From contig NZ_CP042582.1 of NCBI RefSeq assembly GCF_008728835.1, forward strand, positions 3,437,001 through 3,501,000: DNA of 64,000 bases, read 5' to 3'. Shown here one piece after another: positions 41,990 to 51,044 of the stretch. Each line of letters opens with the position of its first letter. Positions within the stretch are counted from its first letter, which is position 1. Origin of the DNA: Hypericibacter adhaerens (GTDB lineage: Bacteria > Pseudomonadota > Alphaproteobacteria > Dongiales > Dongiaceae). Under the pieces are notes generated by a model. The model did no database searches. It was not told the DNA's origin and worked only from the letters and a program-made list of their open reading frames with translations. The position numbers and the translations under genes were made by a program.

Positions 41990-43159
41990 ATGGTTCCCGC
42001 GCCGTTCGTTCCCGTGCCGTTCTGGAAACGGCGACCGGTTTATAGCTTAGTCGATGCGGAGGACGCCATAAACAGCCCGAATCAGCCCGAGAACGGCCCG
42101 GCCACGACCTATCGCGATGCGGGTGTGGATATCGATGCCGGCAACGCCCTGGTCGACGCGATCAAGCCGCTGGCCAAATCGACCGCGCGCGCCGGCAGCG
42201 ATGCGGGCCTCGGCGGCTTCGGCGCCTTCTTCGATCTGCGGGCGGCCGGCTTCAAGGACCCGATCCTGGTCGCCACCACCGACGGCGTCGGCACCAAGCT
42301 CAAGATCGCCATCGCGACCGGCCGGCATGAGCGCATCGGCATCGACCTCGTGGCCATGTGCGTCAACGACCTGGTCGTGCAGGGTGCCGAGCCGCTGCTG
42401 TTCCTCGACTACTACGCGATGGGCAAGCTCGAGGTTGCCGCCGGGCGCAGCATCATCGCCGGCATCGCCGAAGGCTGCCGCATCGCCGGCTGCGCGCTGG
42501 TCGGCGGAGAGACGGCCGAGATGCCGGGCATGTATGCCCATGGCGACTACGATCTCGCGGGCTTCGCGGTCGGCGCCGTGGAGCGCGGCCAGCAGCTGAC
42601 GGGCGACAATGTCGCGGCCGGGGACGTGGTGCTCGGGCTCGCTTCGAGCGGCGTCCATTCGAACGGCTATTCGCTGGTGCGCCGCATCGTCGAGCGCAGC
42701 GGCCTGCGCTACGACGAGAAGGCGCCGTTCGCGCCGGACCGCGACCTCGCCACGGCGCTGCTCGAGCCAACCCGCATCTATGTGAAGAGCAGCCTGCCGG
42801 CGATCCGCGCCGGTCATATCAAGGCGCTCGCCCATATCACCGGCGGCGGGCTGATCGAGAATCCCCCGCGCGTCGTGCCCGGCTCTCTCGCCGTCGAGAT
42901 CGATGCCGCGCGCTGGCCGCTGCCGCCGGTCTTCGGCTGGCTGATGCGCCAGGGCAATGTCGCGGCCGAGGAGATGGCGCGGACCTTCAATTGCGGCATC
43001 GGCATGGTCGTGGTCGCGGATCCGGCGCGGGCCGACGCGGCGGCGGCGGCGCTCACGGCCGCCGGCGAGACGGTTCACCGCATCGGACGGATCGTCGAGC
43101 GCCGTGCCGGCGAGCCGGGCGCCCGCGTCCTCAACATGGACCGCGCATGGCGCCGCTGA
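41990..43159 (+). CDS. purM: Phosphoribosylformylglycinamidine cyclo-ligase
   Basis: AIR synthetase, step 5 of purine synthesis. It has [28 protein letters not shown], the ATP-binding [39 protein letters not shown] and [11 protein letters not shown]. The only in-frame ATG is 41990 (389 residues), but it lies 22 bp from the divergent DUF2066 start and adds about 26 residues unlike PurM. A GGAGGA ribosome binding site at 42058-42063 sits 4 bp before an in-frame ATA codon (42068) that would start a normal-length protein ([10 protein letters not shown]...TYRDAGVD). The true start may therefore be ATA 42068. It overlaps purN by 13 bp. Confidence 0.94.
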   Translation: MVPAPFVPVPFWKRRPVYSLVDAEDAINSPNQPENGPATTYRDAGVDIDAGNALVDAIKPLAKSTARAGSDAGLGGFGAFFDLRAAGFKDPILVATTDGVGTKLKIAIATGRHERIGIDLVAMCVNDLVVQGAEPLLFLDYYAMGKLEVAAGRSIIAGIAEGCRIAGCALVGGETAEMPGMYAHGDYDLAGFAVGAVERGQQLTGDNVAAGDVVLGLASSGVHSNGYSLVRRIVERSGLRYDEKAPFAPDRDLATALLEPTRIYVKSSLPAIRAGHIKALAHITGGGLIENPPRVVPGSLAVEIDAARWPLPPVFGWLMRQGNVAAEEMARTFNCGIGMVVVADPARADAAAAALTAAGETVHRIGRIVERRAGEPGARVLNMDRAWRR

Positions 43160-43800
43160 AGGTCGGCGTCCTCATCTCCGGACGCGGCAGCAACCTGCAG
43201 GCGCTGATCGAGGCCTGCCGCGATCCCGCCACCAACGCCCGCATCGTGCTGGTGCTGTCGAACAAGGCCGATGCCGGCGGGCTCAAGCGCGCGGCGGAGG
43301 CCGGCATTCCCACCGCCGTCGTCGACCACAAGGCCTATGGCGACCGCGCCGGCTTCGATGCGGAGCTCGATCGCCGGCTCAAGGGCGCCGGCGTCGGGCT
43401 GGTCTGTCTCGCCGGCTTCATGCGGATCCTGACGGACGGCTTCATCGCCGCCTGGCGCGACCGCATGATCAACATCCATCCCTCGCTGCTGCCGGCCTAT
43501 CGCGGCCTCGACACCCATGCCCGGGCTTTGGCCGACGGCGTGAAGCTCGCCGGCTGCACGGTGCATTATGTGCGCCCGGAGCTCGATACCGGTCCCATCA
43601 TCGTCCAGGCCGCCGTTCCGGTCGCCGCCGGCGACACGCCCGACAGCCTGGCCGCGCGCGTGCTCGCGGCCGAGCACCGTGCCTATCCGTTGGCGCTGCG
43701 CCTGATCGCCACCGGCAGGGCGCGGGTCAAGGGCGAGACGGTGAGGCTCCAGGGCGAGATCCTTCCTGAAACCTTCATCATGAATCCCCAGGCTGGATGA
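43147..43800 (+). CDS. purN: Phosphoribosylglycinamide formyltransferase
   Basis: GAR transformylase, the 10-formyl-THF-dependent step 3 of purine synthesis, 217 residues. It has the N-terminal [14 protein letters not shown] phosphate-binding segment. The catalytic triad is Asn109 and His111 ([14 protein letters not shown]) and Asp147 ([10 protein letters not shown]). ATG 43147 overlaps the end of purM by 13 bp, so the two are translationally coupled, as is usual. Confidence 0.96.
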   Translation: MAPLKVGVLISGRGSNLQALIEACRDPATNARIVLVLSNKADAGGLKRAAEAGIPTAVVDHKAYGDRAGFDAELDRRLKGAGVGLVCLAGFMRILTDGFIAAWRDRMINIHPSLLPAYRGLDTHARALADGVKLAGCTVHYVRPELDTGPIIVQAAVPVAAGDTPDSLAARVLAAEHRAYPLALRLIATGRARVKGETVRLQGEILPETFIMNPQAG

Positions 43801-43911
43801 CATCCCGTCGCGGTTGCCGAGCCCGGGGAGCATGGTCTAAATAAAGGCGCCCGTTGCCGGCTTCCTGGCGGAACGGCATTCGATAGACATAGACAGAGGA
43901 TCTCGCGCGCG

Positions 43912-44037
43912 ATGGCTCAAGACGATCAGCTGCTCCTGGATCACCAGCAAGCCTATAAGGGCTTCGTCAAGTTCGCGACCGTCGGCAGCGTGCTGATCGC
44001 GCTGCTGCTGGCCGTCATGGGGCTGACGCTGCTCTAG
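43912..44037 (+). CDS. aa3-type cytochrome c oxidase subunit IV
   Basis: A 41-residue single-pass membrane protein: a soluble head MAQDDQLLLDHQQAYKGFVK, then one helix (VGSVLIALLLAVMGLTLL) to the C-terminus. The DHxxAYKGFVK motif is that of the bacterial aa3 oxidase subunit IV (COX4_pro_2), which packs against subunit I. An AGAGGA ribosome binding site lies at 43895-43900. It is an orphan here, far from other oxidase genes, between purN and ndk, and is followed by the hairpin at 44064-44100. Confidence 0.88.
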   Translation: MAQDDQLLLDHQQAYKGFVKFATVGSVLIALLLAVMGLTLL

Positions 44038-44063
44038 GCCGGCATCACAGGCCCGAAACGACA

Positions 44064-44100
44064 AAGGGCGGCGGCCTCGGTCATCGAGGCCGCCGCCCTT
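44064..44100. terminator. Bidirectional terminator between subunit IV gene and ndk
   Basis: A 16-bp perfect stem (AAGGGCGGCGGCCTCG and its complement, loop GTCAT) lies between convergent genes, with A-rich sequence on the left and TCTCGTTTC on the right. The dyad can serve transcripts from both sides. Confidence 0.75.
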
Positions 44101-44132
44101 CTCGTTTCAACGGTCAGCCTGGCCGGCAGGCC

Positions 44133-44555
44133 TCAGCCGACGATCTCGATCCCGCTGAAGAAATAGGCGATCTCTTCCCGCGCCGTCTCGGGCGCGTCGG
44201 AGCCATGGACCGAGTTGGCCTCGATCGATTCCGCGAACTCCTTGCGGATCGTGCCGGGCGCGGCATTGGCCGGGTTGGTGGCGCCCATGATCTCGCGGTT
44301 GCGCGCGATCGCGTTCTCGCCTTCCAGCACCTGGACCACCACCGGGCCGCTCGTCATGAAGCTGCAGAGATCGTTGAAGAAGGGCCGGCTCTTGTGGACC
44401 GCGTAGAACCCCTCGGCCTGGGCGCGCGACAGGCGGATGCGCTTCTGCGCGACGATGCGCAGGCCCGCCTCCTCGAACTTGGCGTTGATCTTGCCCGTCA
44501 GGTTGCGGCGCGTGGCGTCCGGCTTGATGATCGAGAAGGTGCGTTCGGTGGCCAT
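44133..44555 (-). CDS. ndk: Nucleoside diphosphate kinase
   Basis: A 140-residue enzyme, the standard length, that balances NTP and dNTP pools. The phospho-accepting His117 is in [11 protein letters not shown], and the N-terminal [15 protein letters not shown] plus [17 protein letters not shown] are family hallmarks. The ATG is at 44555. It is convergent with the aa3 subunit IV gene and shares its terminator. The 253-bp gap to the divergent ABC-F gene is GC-rich with several small hairpins but no recognised operator. Confidence 0.97.
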   Translation of the reverse strand: MATERTFSIIKPDATRRNLTGKINAKFEEAGLRIVAQKRIRLSRAQAEGFYAVHKSRPFFNDLCSFMTSGPVVVQVLEGENAIARNREIMGATNPANAAPGTIRKEFAESIEANSVHGSDAPETAREEIAYFFSGIEIVG

Positions 44556-44808
44556 GATTCGGGGTCTCCTGCAACGATGAGGCGGTCCGCGGGAGACCAG
44601 GCCCCGGCGGCCGCCGGCGGCCGGTTGGCCGCCGAAAAGGGTGGCAGGCTTATAAAGGCTCGAAGCCCGGCCCGCAACCCGGGCCGCCCGAACCGGTTTC
44701 CGCGGCGGGAGACCGGGAAATCCCGCGGCCGTTGCCCCCGGGACGGAGCGGCATCTTGTCAGGCCCGGAGGGTTTCGGAGCCTCCGCCGCTATGCTATCA
44801 GGCCCGCC

Positions 44809-46704
44809 ATGCTGCAGATCCGCGACCTCACCTATCGGATTGCCGGGCGTCCGCTGCTCGAAGGCGCCAGCCTCTCCCTGCCCGCCGGGCACCGGGCCGG
44901 GCTGGTGGGCCCCAATGGCTGCGGCAAATCCACGCTGCTGAAGCTGATCACGGGCGATCTCCATTCGGACGCGGGCGACATCTCGCTCCCTTCCGCCTGG
45001 CGCATCGGCCGGCTGGCGCAGGAGGCGCCCGACGGGCCGGAAAGCCTGCTGGAGACGGTGCTGGCCGCCGACCAGGAACGGGCGAGCCTGCTGGCGGAGG
45101 CCGAGCATGCCAGCGATCCGCATCGGATCGCCGAAATCCATGAACGCCTGGCGATGATCGAGGCGCATTCGGCGCCGGCGCGCGCGGCCTCGATCCTGGC
45201 GGGCCTGGGGTTCGACAACGACGCCCAGGCGCGGCCCTGCACCGATTTCTCGGGCGGCTGGCGCATGCGCGTGGCGCTGGCGGCCCTGCTCTTCTCCGAG
45301 CCCGACCTGCTGCTGCTCGACGAACCCACCAACCATCTCGACCTCGAGGCCAGCCTGTGGCTGGAGCAGTATCTGGCCGACTATCCGCGCACGATCCTGA
45401 TCGTCAGCCACGACCGCGACCTCCTGAACAAGGCGGTCGACCACATCGTCCATCTCGAGAACCGCAAGCTCGTGCTCTACAGCGGCGGCTACGACCGCTT
45501 CGAGCACACCCGCGCGGAACGGCTCGATCATCAGGCGGCGATGCGCAACAAGCAGCTGGCGCAGCGCAAGCATATGCAGGCCTTCATCGACCGCTTCCGC
45601 TACAAGGCGAGCAAGGCGCGCCAGGCGCAGTCGCGCCTCAAGGCCTTGGAGCGGATGGAGCCGATCGCCGCCGTCACCGAGGCCCATACCGAGGTCTTCG
45701 AGTTCCCGGCGCCCGAGGCGCTGCCCTCGCCGCTGGTCTCGCTCGACGGCGTGGAAGCCGGCTACGAGCCCGGCCGGCCGGTCCTCAAGCGCCTCGACCT
45801 GCGCATCGATCAGGACGACCGCGTGGCGCTGCTCGGCGCCAACGGCAACGGCAAATCGACCTTCGCCAAGCTGATCGCGGGACGCCTGAAGCCGATGGCC
45901 GGCGAGATCCGCCGCTCGGCCAAGCTCAAGATCGGCTATTTCGCGCAGCACCAGACCGAGGAGCTGGCGGTCGAGGCGACGCCGCTGCAGCTCATGGAAC
46001 AGATGGCGCCGCAGCTCAACGAGCCCAAGCGCCGCTCGCACCTGGCGCGCTTCGGCCTCGGCCAGCAGCGCGTGACGACGCCCGTGGGTTCGCTCTCAGG
46101 CGGCGAGAAGGCGCGCCTGCTCTTCGCGCTGGTCACCCGCGAGGCGCCGCATATCCTGATCCTCGACGAGCCCACCAACCATCTCGACGTCGATGCGCGC
46201 CAGGCGCTGGTCCAGGCGCTCAACGATTACGAGGGCGCCGTGCTGCTGATCAGCCACGACCCGCATCTGATCGAGCTGGTGGCCGATCGGCTCTGGCTGG
46301 TGGCCAACGGCCGCTGCAAGCCTTTCGACGGCTCGCTCGACGACTACCGGCAGCATCTGCTGGCCGAACGCCGGTCGCGCAAGCGGGACATGGCCGGGTC
46401 GGTGGACCGCAACGATTCGGAAGCGCGGGCCCAGCGCCGGCGCGACGGTGCCGTGGCGCGCGTGGCCAAGGGACCGCTGCGCAAGGCCGCCGACACGGCG
46501 GAGAAGAGGATGGCGGAGCTCGCCCGGCACAAATCGAAGCTGGAACAGGTGTTGGCGAATCCGAAGCTCTACCAGCAGGACCGGCCCCGCGCCCTCGAGC
46601 TGCAGCGCGAGCTGGGCGAGCTCAACAAGGATATCGCCGCCGCCGAGGAAGCCTGGCTCGAAGCCAGCAGCGCGCTCGAGGCCGCGGAGAGCGCGGACGA
46701 TTGA
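44809..46704 (+). CDS. ABC-F family ATPase (Uup/YheS-like)
   Basis: A 631-residue soluble tandem ABC ATPase that acts on ribosomes rather than in transport. NBD1 has GPNGCGKS (34-41), a degenerate signature SGGWRMR and LLLLDEPTNHLDLEA. NBD2 has GANGNGKS (about 345-352), LSGGEKAR and LILDEPTNHLDVDA. The interdomain P-site tRNA linker is at about 235-300 (Arg/Lys/Gln-rich). A C-terminal coiled coil (about 540-630) with a basic stretch is present, as in Uup and YheS. There are no transmembrane segments. Which ABC-F subgroup is not certain. Confidence 0.92.
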   Translation: MLQIRDLTYRIAGRPLLEGASLSLPAGHRAGLVGPNGCGKSTLLKLITGDLHSDAGDISLPSAWRIGRLAQEAPDGPESLLETVLAADQERASLLAEAEHASDPHRIAEIHERLAMIEAHSAPARAASILAGLGFDNDAQARPCTDFSGGWRMRVALAALLFSEPDLLLLDEPTNHLDLEASLWLEQYLADYPRTILIVSHDRDLLNKAVDHIVHLENRKLVLYSGGYDRFEHTRAERLDHQAAMRNKQLAQRKHMQAFIDRFRYKASKARQAQSRLKALERMEPIAAVTEAHTEVFEFPAPEALPSPLVSLDGVEAGYEPGRPVLKRLDLRIDQDDRVALLGANGNGKSTFAKLIAGRLKPMAGEIRRSAKLKIGYFAQHQTEELAVEATPLQLMEQMAPQLNEPKRRSHLARFGLGQQRVTTPVGSLSGGEKARLLFALVTREAPHILILDEPTNHLDVDARQALVQALNDYEGAVLLISHDPHLIELVADRLWLVANGRCKPFDGSLDDYRQHLLAERRSRKRDMAGSVDRNDSEARAQRRRDGAVARVAKGPLRKAADTAEKRMAELARHKSKLEQVLANPKLYQQDRPRALELQRELGELNKDIAAAEEAWLEASSALEAAESADD

Positions 46705-46721
46705 GTCGCATTCCCTTCTTT

Positions 46722-46749
46722 CCTCTCCCCCAACAGCGCGCGGGAGAGG
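46722..46749. repeat. Single-hairpin remnant of the G/C-rich palindrome family (R8)
   Basis: CCTCTCCC (46722-46729) pairs with GGGAGAGG (46742-46749) across a 12-base loop, between the convergent ABC-F and FkbM genes. The arms match the first R1 hairpin but the partner half is missing. It could also act as a terminator for either gene, although T-runs are poor. Confidence 0.5.
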
Positions 46750-46759
46750 CAAAGAGATA

Positions 46760-47614
46760 TCAGCGCACGACAGGCGCGACCCAGTCTTCCGGATGCCGGA
46801 TCTCCTTGAGGTCGACCTTGACGGTGACCTCCTGCGGCACGCAGAGCATGTTGTAGGCGGCGACACCCGGATAGAGATTCTCCTCGTCGCCGGCCTTGTT
46901 GGACGGATTGAACAGCGGCGGAAGATGGCCCCAGAGCCGGTAGCCGTAGTTCTGGATCTGGCGGATGAGGGCGGCCGACGCCTCCCGGTGCTCGTTCTCG
47001 ACATAGAGGATCGGGCGGCAGCGCTTGATCGTCGCCTCGGCCCCGGCCAGGACATCCGCCTCCATCCCCTGGACGTCCGCCTTGATCATGCGGCAGCTCG
47101 CCAGCGAGAAACCGTCGATGGTCTCGATCGGCACCGGCTCGCCCTTGTCGCTGCCGACCAGGGACAGGCTGCCGAAATTCTGCACCGCCCGCGGATCCAG
47201 GAGCGGCACCGCGACCTGCCCCGGCGCCCGCCCGGCGGCCGCGTGGCGCGTGTAGACGTTCCACAGGCCGTTCAGCGCGACATTGGCGCAGAGGATCTGG
47301 TAGGTCAGGCGCTGCGGCTCGAAAGCCAGGAGCGCGCCGTTCGGCTGCACGGCCCGGGCGAGAGGAACCGTGTGGCTGCCGATATTGGCGCCCGCCTCGA
47401 TGACGGTGTCGCCCGGCCGGACGAGCTGCAGCAGCACCTGGAGCTCGATCTCCGCATATTCGCCGTAGCGATGCAGCGCCTCGCCGACGAAGCGGTCGTT
47501 GATGTTGTAGAGCATGGTGCCGTGCCGGCACTGCTTGAGGCGGTAGGGGTTGTCGGGCGCGCCCGGCCTCAGCGCCGGGCCGTCGGGCAGCTCCATGGCC
47601 TCGTCCATGCTCAT
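46760..47614 (-). CDS. FkbM-family methyltransferase
   Basis: A 284-residue S-adenosylmethionine-dependent methyltransferase. Motif I is DTVIEAGANIGSHTVPLAR (about 69-87), the FkbM form, followed by AFEPQRLTYQILCAN (acidic residue after strand 2) and FSLASCRMIKADVQGMEADVLAGAE, the FkbM motif IV region. FkbM enzymes methylate hydroxyls of polyketides, sugars or glycans; the substrate is unknown here. ATG 47614 overlaps the holC stop by 4 bp (ATGA), so it is the third gene of a pepA-holC-fkbM operon. Confidence 0.85.
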   Translation of the reverse strand: MSMDEAMELPDGPALRPGAPDNPYRLKQCRHGTMLYNINDRFVGEALHRYGEYAEIELQVLLQLVRPGDTVIEAGANIGSHTVPLARAVQPNGALLAFEPQRLTYQILCANVALNGLWNVYTRHAAAGRAPGQVAVPLLDPRAVQNFGSLSLVGSDKGEPVPIETIDGFSLASCRMIKADVQGMEADVLAGAEATIKRCRPILYVENEHREASAALIRQIQNYGYRLWGHLPPLFNPSNKAGDEENLYPGVAAYNMLCVPQEVTVKVDLKEIRHPEDWVAPVVR

Positions 47615-48066
47615 CCCCTCGCCTTCTCCTGCCAGCGGCCGTTCTCGTCCTGCTGATAATAGACGAGGCTGTGCCCCGCCTCCTTGTAGGCGGCCCAGCG
47701 CTGCCGGCCGGCCGCGACCGCGGCCTCGTCCTGCCCATCCAGCATCTCGACGCAGAGCTCGAAACCCGACATCGCGCCCGACTGCGCCCCGTCGGTCAGG
47801 AACAGCACCGCGGCGGCATTGGGGTTCTCGTCCTGGTCCGTCAGCCAGACGGGCTGCCGGTCGGGATGGCCGTCCCGCTTGCTGCCATGAGGCAGGAAGC
47901 TGTTGGCATCATAGGTCCAGAGATGCGCCGTCAGCGCCTCGACCCGCTCGCTCGAGCCGGCCATCACCACCGCGCGCTGCCCGCGCGCCAGCGTGCGCTC
48001 GAGCAGCTTGGGCAAGGCCGCCTCGAGGCTGGTACGCTGCAGGTGATAGAACCGAACCTCGGTCAA
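47611..48066 (-). CDS. holC: DNA polymerase III chi subunit
   Basis: A 151-residue chi protein that links the clamp loader to SSB. It has VRFYHLQRTSLEAALPKLLERTLARGQRAVV, the DANSFLPHG motif and QPVWLTDQDENPNAAAVLFLTDG, all characteristic. There is no ATG near the N-terminus; TTG 48066 is the best start. It lies between pepA and the FkbM gene. The pepA-holC order, divergent from lptF, is the same as in E. coli, so the neighbourhood is ancient. Confidence 0.9.
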   Translation of the reverse strand: MTEVRFYHLQRTSLEAALPKLLERTLARGQRAVVMAGSSERVEALTAHLWTYDANSFLPHGSKRDGHPDRQPVWLTDQDENPNAAAVLFLTDGAQSGAMSGFELCVEMLDGQDEAAVAAGRQRWAAYKEAGHSLVYYQQDENGRWQEKARG

Positions 48067-48134
48067 TGGCCCGCCCCCTCGTCGATCCGCCTCGAGGCGC
48101 CCCGGCGCGGGGTCCTTCGCGCCGGGGCCGAGGC

Positions 48135-49634
48135 TCAACGCTCCTCGTAATGGTCCGCGACGAACCGCTCCAGCAGGCGCACGCCGTAGCCCGTCGCCCC
48201 CTTCGGCACGGTCGGCGCGTCCTTGTCGGACCAGGCCATGCCGGCGATGTCGAGATGCGCCCAGGGCACGCCGTTGACGAAGCGCTGGATGAACTGCGCC
48301 GCAGTGATCGAGCCGCCATAGCGGTTGCCGACATTCTTCATGTCGGCGATGTCCGAATTGATGATCTTGTCGTAGCCCTCGCCCAGCGGCATGCGCCACA
48401 GGGGCTCGCCGCTGGCCCGGCCCGCCGCCAGCAGCCGTTCGGCCAGCTGATCGTTGTTCGAGAACAGCCCGGCATGGATCTGCCCGAGCGCGATCATGAT
48501 GGCGCCGGTCAGCGTCGCCAGGTTGACGACGAACTGCGGCTTGAAGCGATCTTGCGTGTACCAGATCGCGTCGGCCAGGACGAGCCGGCCCTCGGCGTCG
48601 GTGTTGATCACCTCGATGGTCTGGCCGGACATCGACTTGACCACGTCGCCGGGACGCTGCGCGGTGCCCGAGGGCATGTTCTCGACGAGGCCGACCACGC
48701 CCACGGCATTGACCTTGGCCTTGCGTCCCGCCAGCGCCTTCATCAGGCCGATCACCGCCCCGGCGCCGGCCATGTCCCATTTCATCTCCTCCATGCCGGC
48801 GGCCGGCTTGATCGAGATGCCGCCGGTATCGAAGGTGACGCCCTTGCCGACGAAGGCGACCGGTGGCTTCTTGCGGCTGTCCGGCAGCCCCTTCCACTGC
48901 ATCACCACGAGCTGCGACTCGCGGGCGCTGCCCTGCCCGACGCCCAGCAGGGCACCCATGCCGAGCTTCTTCATCTCCTTCTCGCCCAGGATCTCGACCT
49001 TCACGCCCAGATCCTCGAGCGTCTTGGTCTGCTCGGCCAGGCTTTCGGGATAGATGATGTTGGCGGGCTCGGACACCAGATCGCGGGTGAAGGCGACGCC
49101 CTCCGCCAGGCGCTCGAGCGGCTCGAACAGCTTCTTGGCGGCACCCGGGTCCTCGACCAGCAGCGTAAGCTTCTTCAGGCTCGGCTTCTGCTCGGGCTTC
49201 TCCTTGGTCCGGTATTTGTCGAACCGGTAGCTCCTGAGCCGGGCGCCGAAGGCGATCTGCGCCGCCATCTCGGCCGGCGAAAGCGGCGCCCCGGGGATCG
49301 CGTCGACCGCGATCGCCAGCGCGCTGTCGCCGGTGGCGTTGACATGGGCGATCAGCCGGCCGCCGATCGCCTGGGCCGCCAGCACATCGACCATGTTGGG
49401 CTGACCGAGGCCGAACAGCAGCACGCGCGACAGCGCCAGCTCGCCCGGCGCCAGCACCTGGAGCAGATCGTCGGCGCGACCCTTGAAACGGCTCACGGCG
49501 AGCGCCCGGCCCAGCGCGCCCTTGGCCGCCTTGTCGACGGCGGTGGCGCTCGCCTGGAGCTTGCGCTCGTCGAGGGCGCCGACGGCGAGAGCGCCGGAAT
49601 CCGGCAACTCGAACTTGGCAAAGTGAATCTTCAT
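48135..49634 (-). CDS. pepA: Leucyl aminopeptidase
   Basis: M17 cytosolic aminopeptidase, 499 residues. Two-metal ligands are Lys264 and Asp269 (FVGKGVTFDTGG), Asp287 (MKWDMAGAG), and Asp346 and Glu348 in the NTDAEGRLVLADA signature; catalytic Lys276 and Arg350 are also present. The ATG at 49634 (MKIHFAKFEL) is the natural start; the longer frame to 49763 runs into the divergent promoter region. E. coli PepA also binds DNA as a recombination and transcription factor; nothing here tests that. It is first in the pepA-holC-fkbM operon. Confidence 0.96.
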   Translation of the reverse strand: MKIHFAKFELPDSGALAVGALDERKLQASATAVDKAAKGALGRALAVSRFKGRADDLLQVLAPGELALSRVLLFGLGQPNMVDVLAAQAIGGRLIAHVNATGDSALAIAVDAIPGAPLSPAEMAAQIAFGARLRSYRFDKYRTKEKPEQKPSLKKLTLLVEDPGAAKKLFEPLERLAEGVAFTRDLVSEPANIIYPESLAEQTKTLEDLGVKVEILGEKEMKKLGMGALLGVGQGSARESQLVVMQWKGLPDSRKKPPVAFVGKGVTFDTGGISIKPAAGMEEMKWDMAGAGAVIGLMKALAGRKAKVNAVGVVGLVENMPSGTAQRPGDVVKSMSGQTIEVINTDAEGRLVLADAIWYTQDRFKPQFVVNLATLTGAIMIALGQIHAGLFSNNDQLAERLLAAGRASGEPLWRMPLGEGYDKIINSDIADMKNVGNRYGGSITAAQFIQRFVNGVPWAHLDIAGMAWSDKDAPTVPKGATGYGVRLLERFVADHYEER

Positions 49635-49868
49635 GAAGGCTCTTCTCCGGACGATACGGCCATGGCGCGGGGAGCGGCAAAGACCGGGGCCGCGAACGGG
49701 CCCGTGAAGGACGAGGCAGCATAACGCCACCGGCGGACTTCCTGTATCACAGCGCCGTAACACGATAAAGCGGGGGCCCGCCCGCGGGGCCGGCGGCGGG
49801 GGCCTCCTCGAAATGCCTCATCCGGTTGGCGAATCTGGACTAGGACGGCCGGCGCGGGCCTGCCTATC

Positions 49869-51044
49869 ATGCGAGGCATGGCTCGGATCAGGACCATGAC
49901 GGGTGTCAGCATCTATATCGGCAGGCAGATCGCGCTGCTCCTGACCGTGATCACCCTCGGCCTGACCTTCGTGATCTGGCTGACCCAGACGGTGCGGTTC
50001 CTCGACCTGATCATCAATCGGGGCCTGCCGCTGACGACCGCGGTCTATCTGCTGAGCCTGCTCGTGCCGGAGCTGCTGATCATTCTCCTGCCGGCCGCAC
50101 TCTTCATCGCGACCTTATTCGTCTATTGGCGGCTGGGCGTGGACAGCGAGCTCGTGGTGCTTCGCAGCGCCGGCATGAGCCCCTGGCAGATCGCGCGGCC
50201 GGCCCTCGCGGCGGCCCTGCTCGTGATGCTGATGGGCTATTGGCTGTGCCTGTCGCTGGCGCCGCATGCGAACCGGGCGTTCGGCGCCCTGACGACCGAG
50301 CTGCGCAACGATCTTTCCCAGATCCTGATCCAGGCCGGCGTCTTCACCGAAGCCACGCCGGGCCTTACCGTTTATACACGTGCGCGCACCGCGGACGGGG
50401 AGCTCGCCGGCGTCGTCGTCTTCGACCAGCGCCCCGGCCAGCCGCCGACGATCTACACGGCCGCCCGGGGCGTCGTGACCGGCGGGCAGGAGGGGCCCAT
50501 GATCCTCCTGGAAGACGGCACCCTGCAGCAGCGCGCCTCGCAGAAGGAGGCGCCCTCGATCCTCTCGTTCGAGAGCACGCTCGTGCAGCTCAGCACGGGC
50601 AATGGCGGCGGGTATGTGGCCCAGCCCCGGATGAAATGGCTGACGATCGGCGAACTGCTGAACCCCGCCGACAATCTCGACGAGGCCACGCGGGCGCGCT
50701 TCCGGACCGAGGCGAACTGGCGCCTTTCGCAGCCGCTCTTCGCCCTCGCCTTCGTCACGGTGGCGCTCGTTTCGCTCCTGATCGGCGGGGTCGGCCGGCG
50801 CGCCCAGCTCTGGCGGGGCGTTCTCGCCGTCATCGCCGTCTGCGCCATGCAGATCGCCGCCTATATCATCCTCGGCTTTGCGATCCGGATGCCGCGGCTC
50901 TGGCCCCTCTTCTACGCGGTGCCGATGGCCATGATCCTGCCGGCGCTCGTGTCGCTGCGGATGCCCGGCCTATGGTCGCCCCGGGCCGTCAGAAGCGGCA
51001 TGATCCGGCTGCGGCCGATCCTGCCCCGATCGGTGCGGCCATGA
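49869..51044 (+). CDS. lptF: LPS export permease LptF
   Basis: Inner-membrane subunit of the LptB2FG transporter that extracts LPS from the inner membrane. It has 391 residues with three N-terminal helices (YIGRQIALLLTVITLGLTFVIW, LLSLLVPELLIILLPAALFIATLFVYW), ELVVLRSAGMSPWQIARPAL as the LptB-coupling segment, a periplasmic beta-jellyroll domain at about 130-270, and three C-terminal helices. Start codons 49869, 49878 and 49896 are all possible. It is divergent from pepA and overlaps lptG by 4 bp (ATGA). Confidence 0.95.
   Translation: MRGMARIRTMTGVSIYIGRQIALLLTVITLGLTFVIWLTQTVRFLDLIINRGLPLTTAVYLLSLLVPELLIILLPAALFIATLFVYWRLGVDSELVVLRSAGMSPWQIARPALAAALLVMLMGYWLCLSLAPHANRAFGALTTELRNDLSQILIQAGVFTEATPGLTVYTRARTADGELAGVVVFDQRPGQPPTIYTAARGVVTGGQEGPMILLEDGTLQQRASQKEAPSILSFESTLVQLSTGNGGGYVAQPRMKWLTIGELLNPADNLDEATRARFRTEANWRLSQPLFALAFVTVALVSLLIGGVGRRAQLWRGVLAVIAVCAMQIAAYIILGFAIRMPRLWPLFYAVPMAMILPALVSLRMPGLWSPRAVRSGMIRLRPILPRSVRP

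Noticed and set aside
43837-44064. A 75-codon minus-strand frame opposite the aa3 subunit IV gene
   Set aside because: It has no ribosome binding site and no family; the plus-strand 41-residue protein has a clear family motif.
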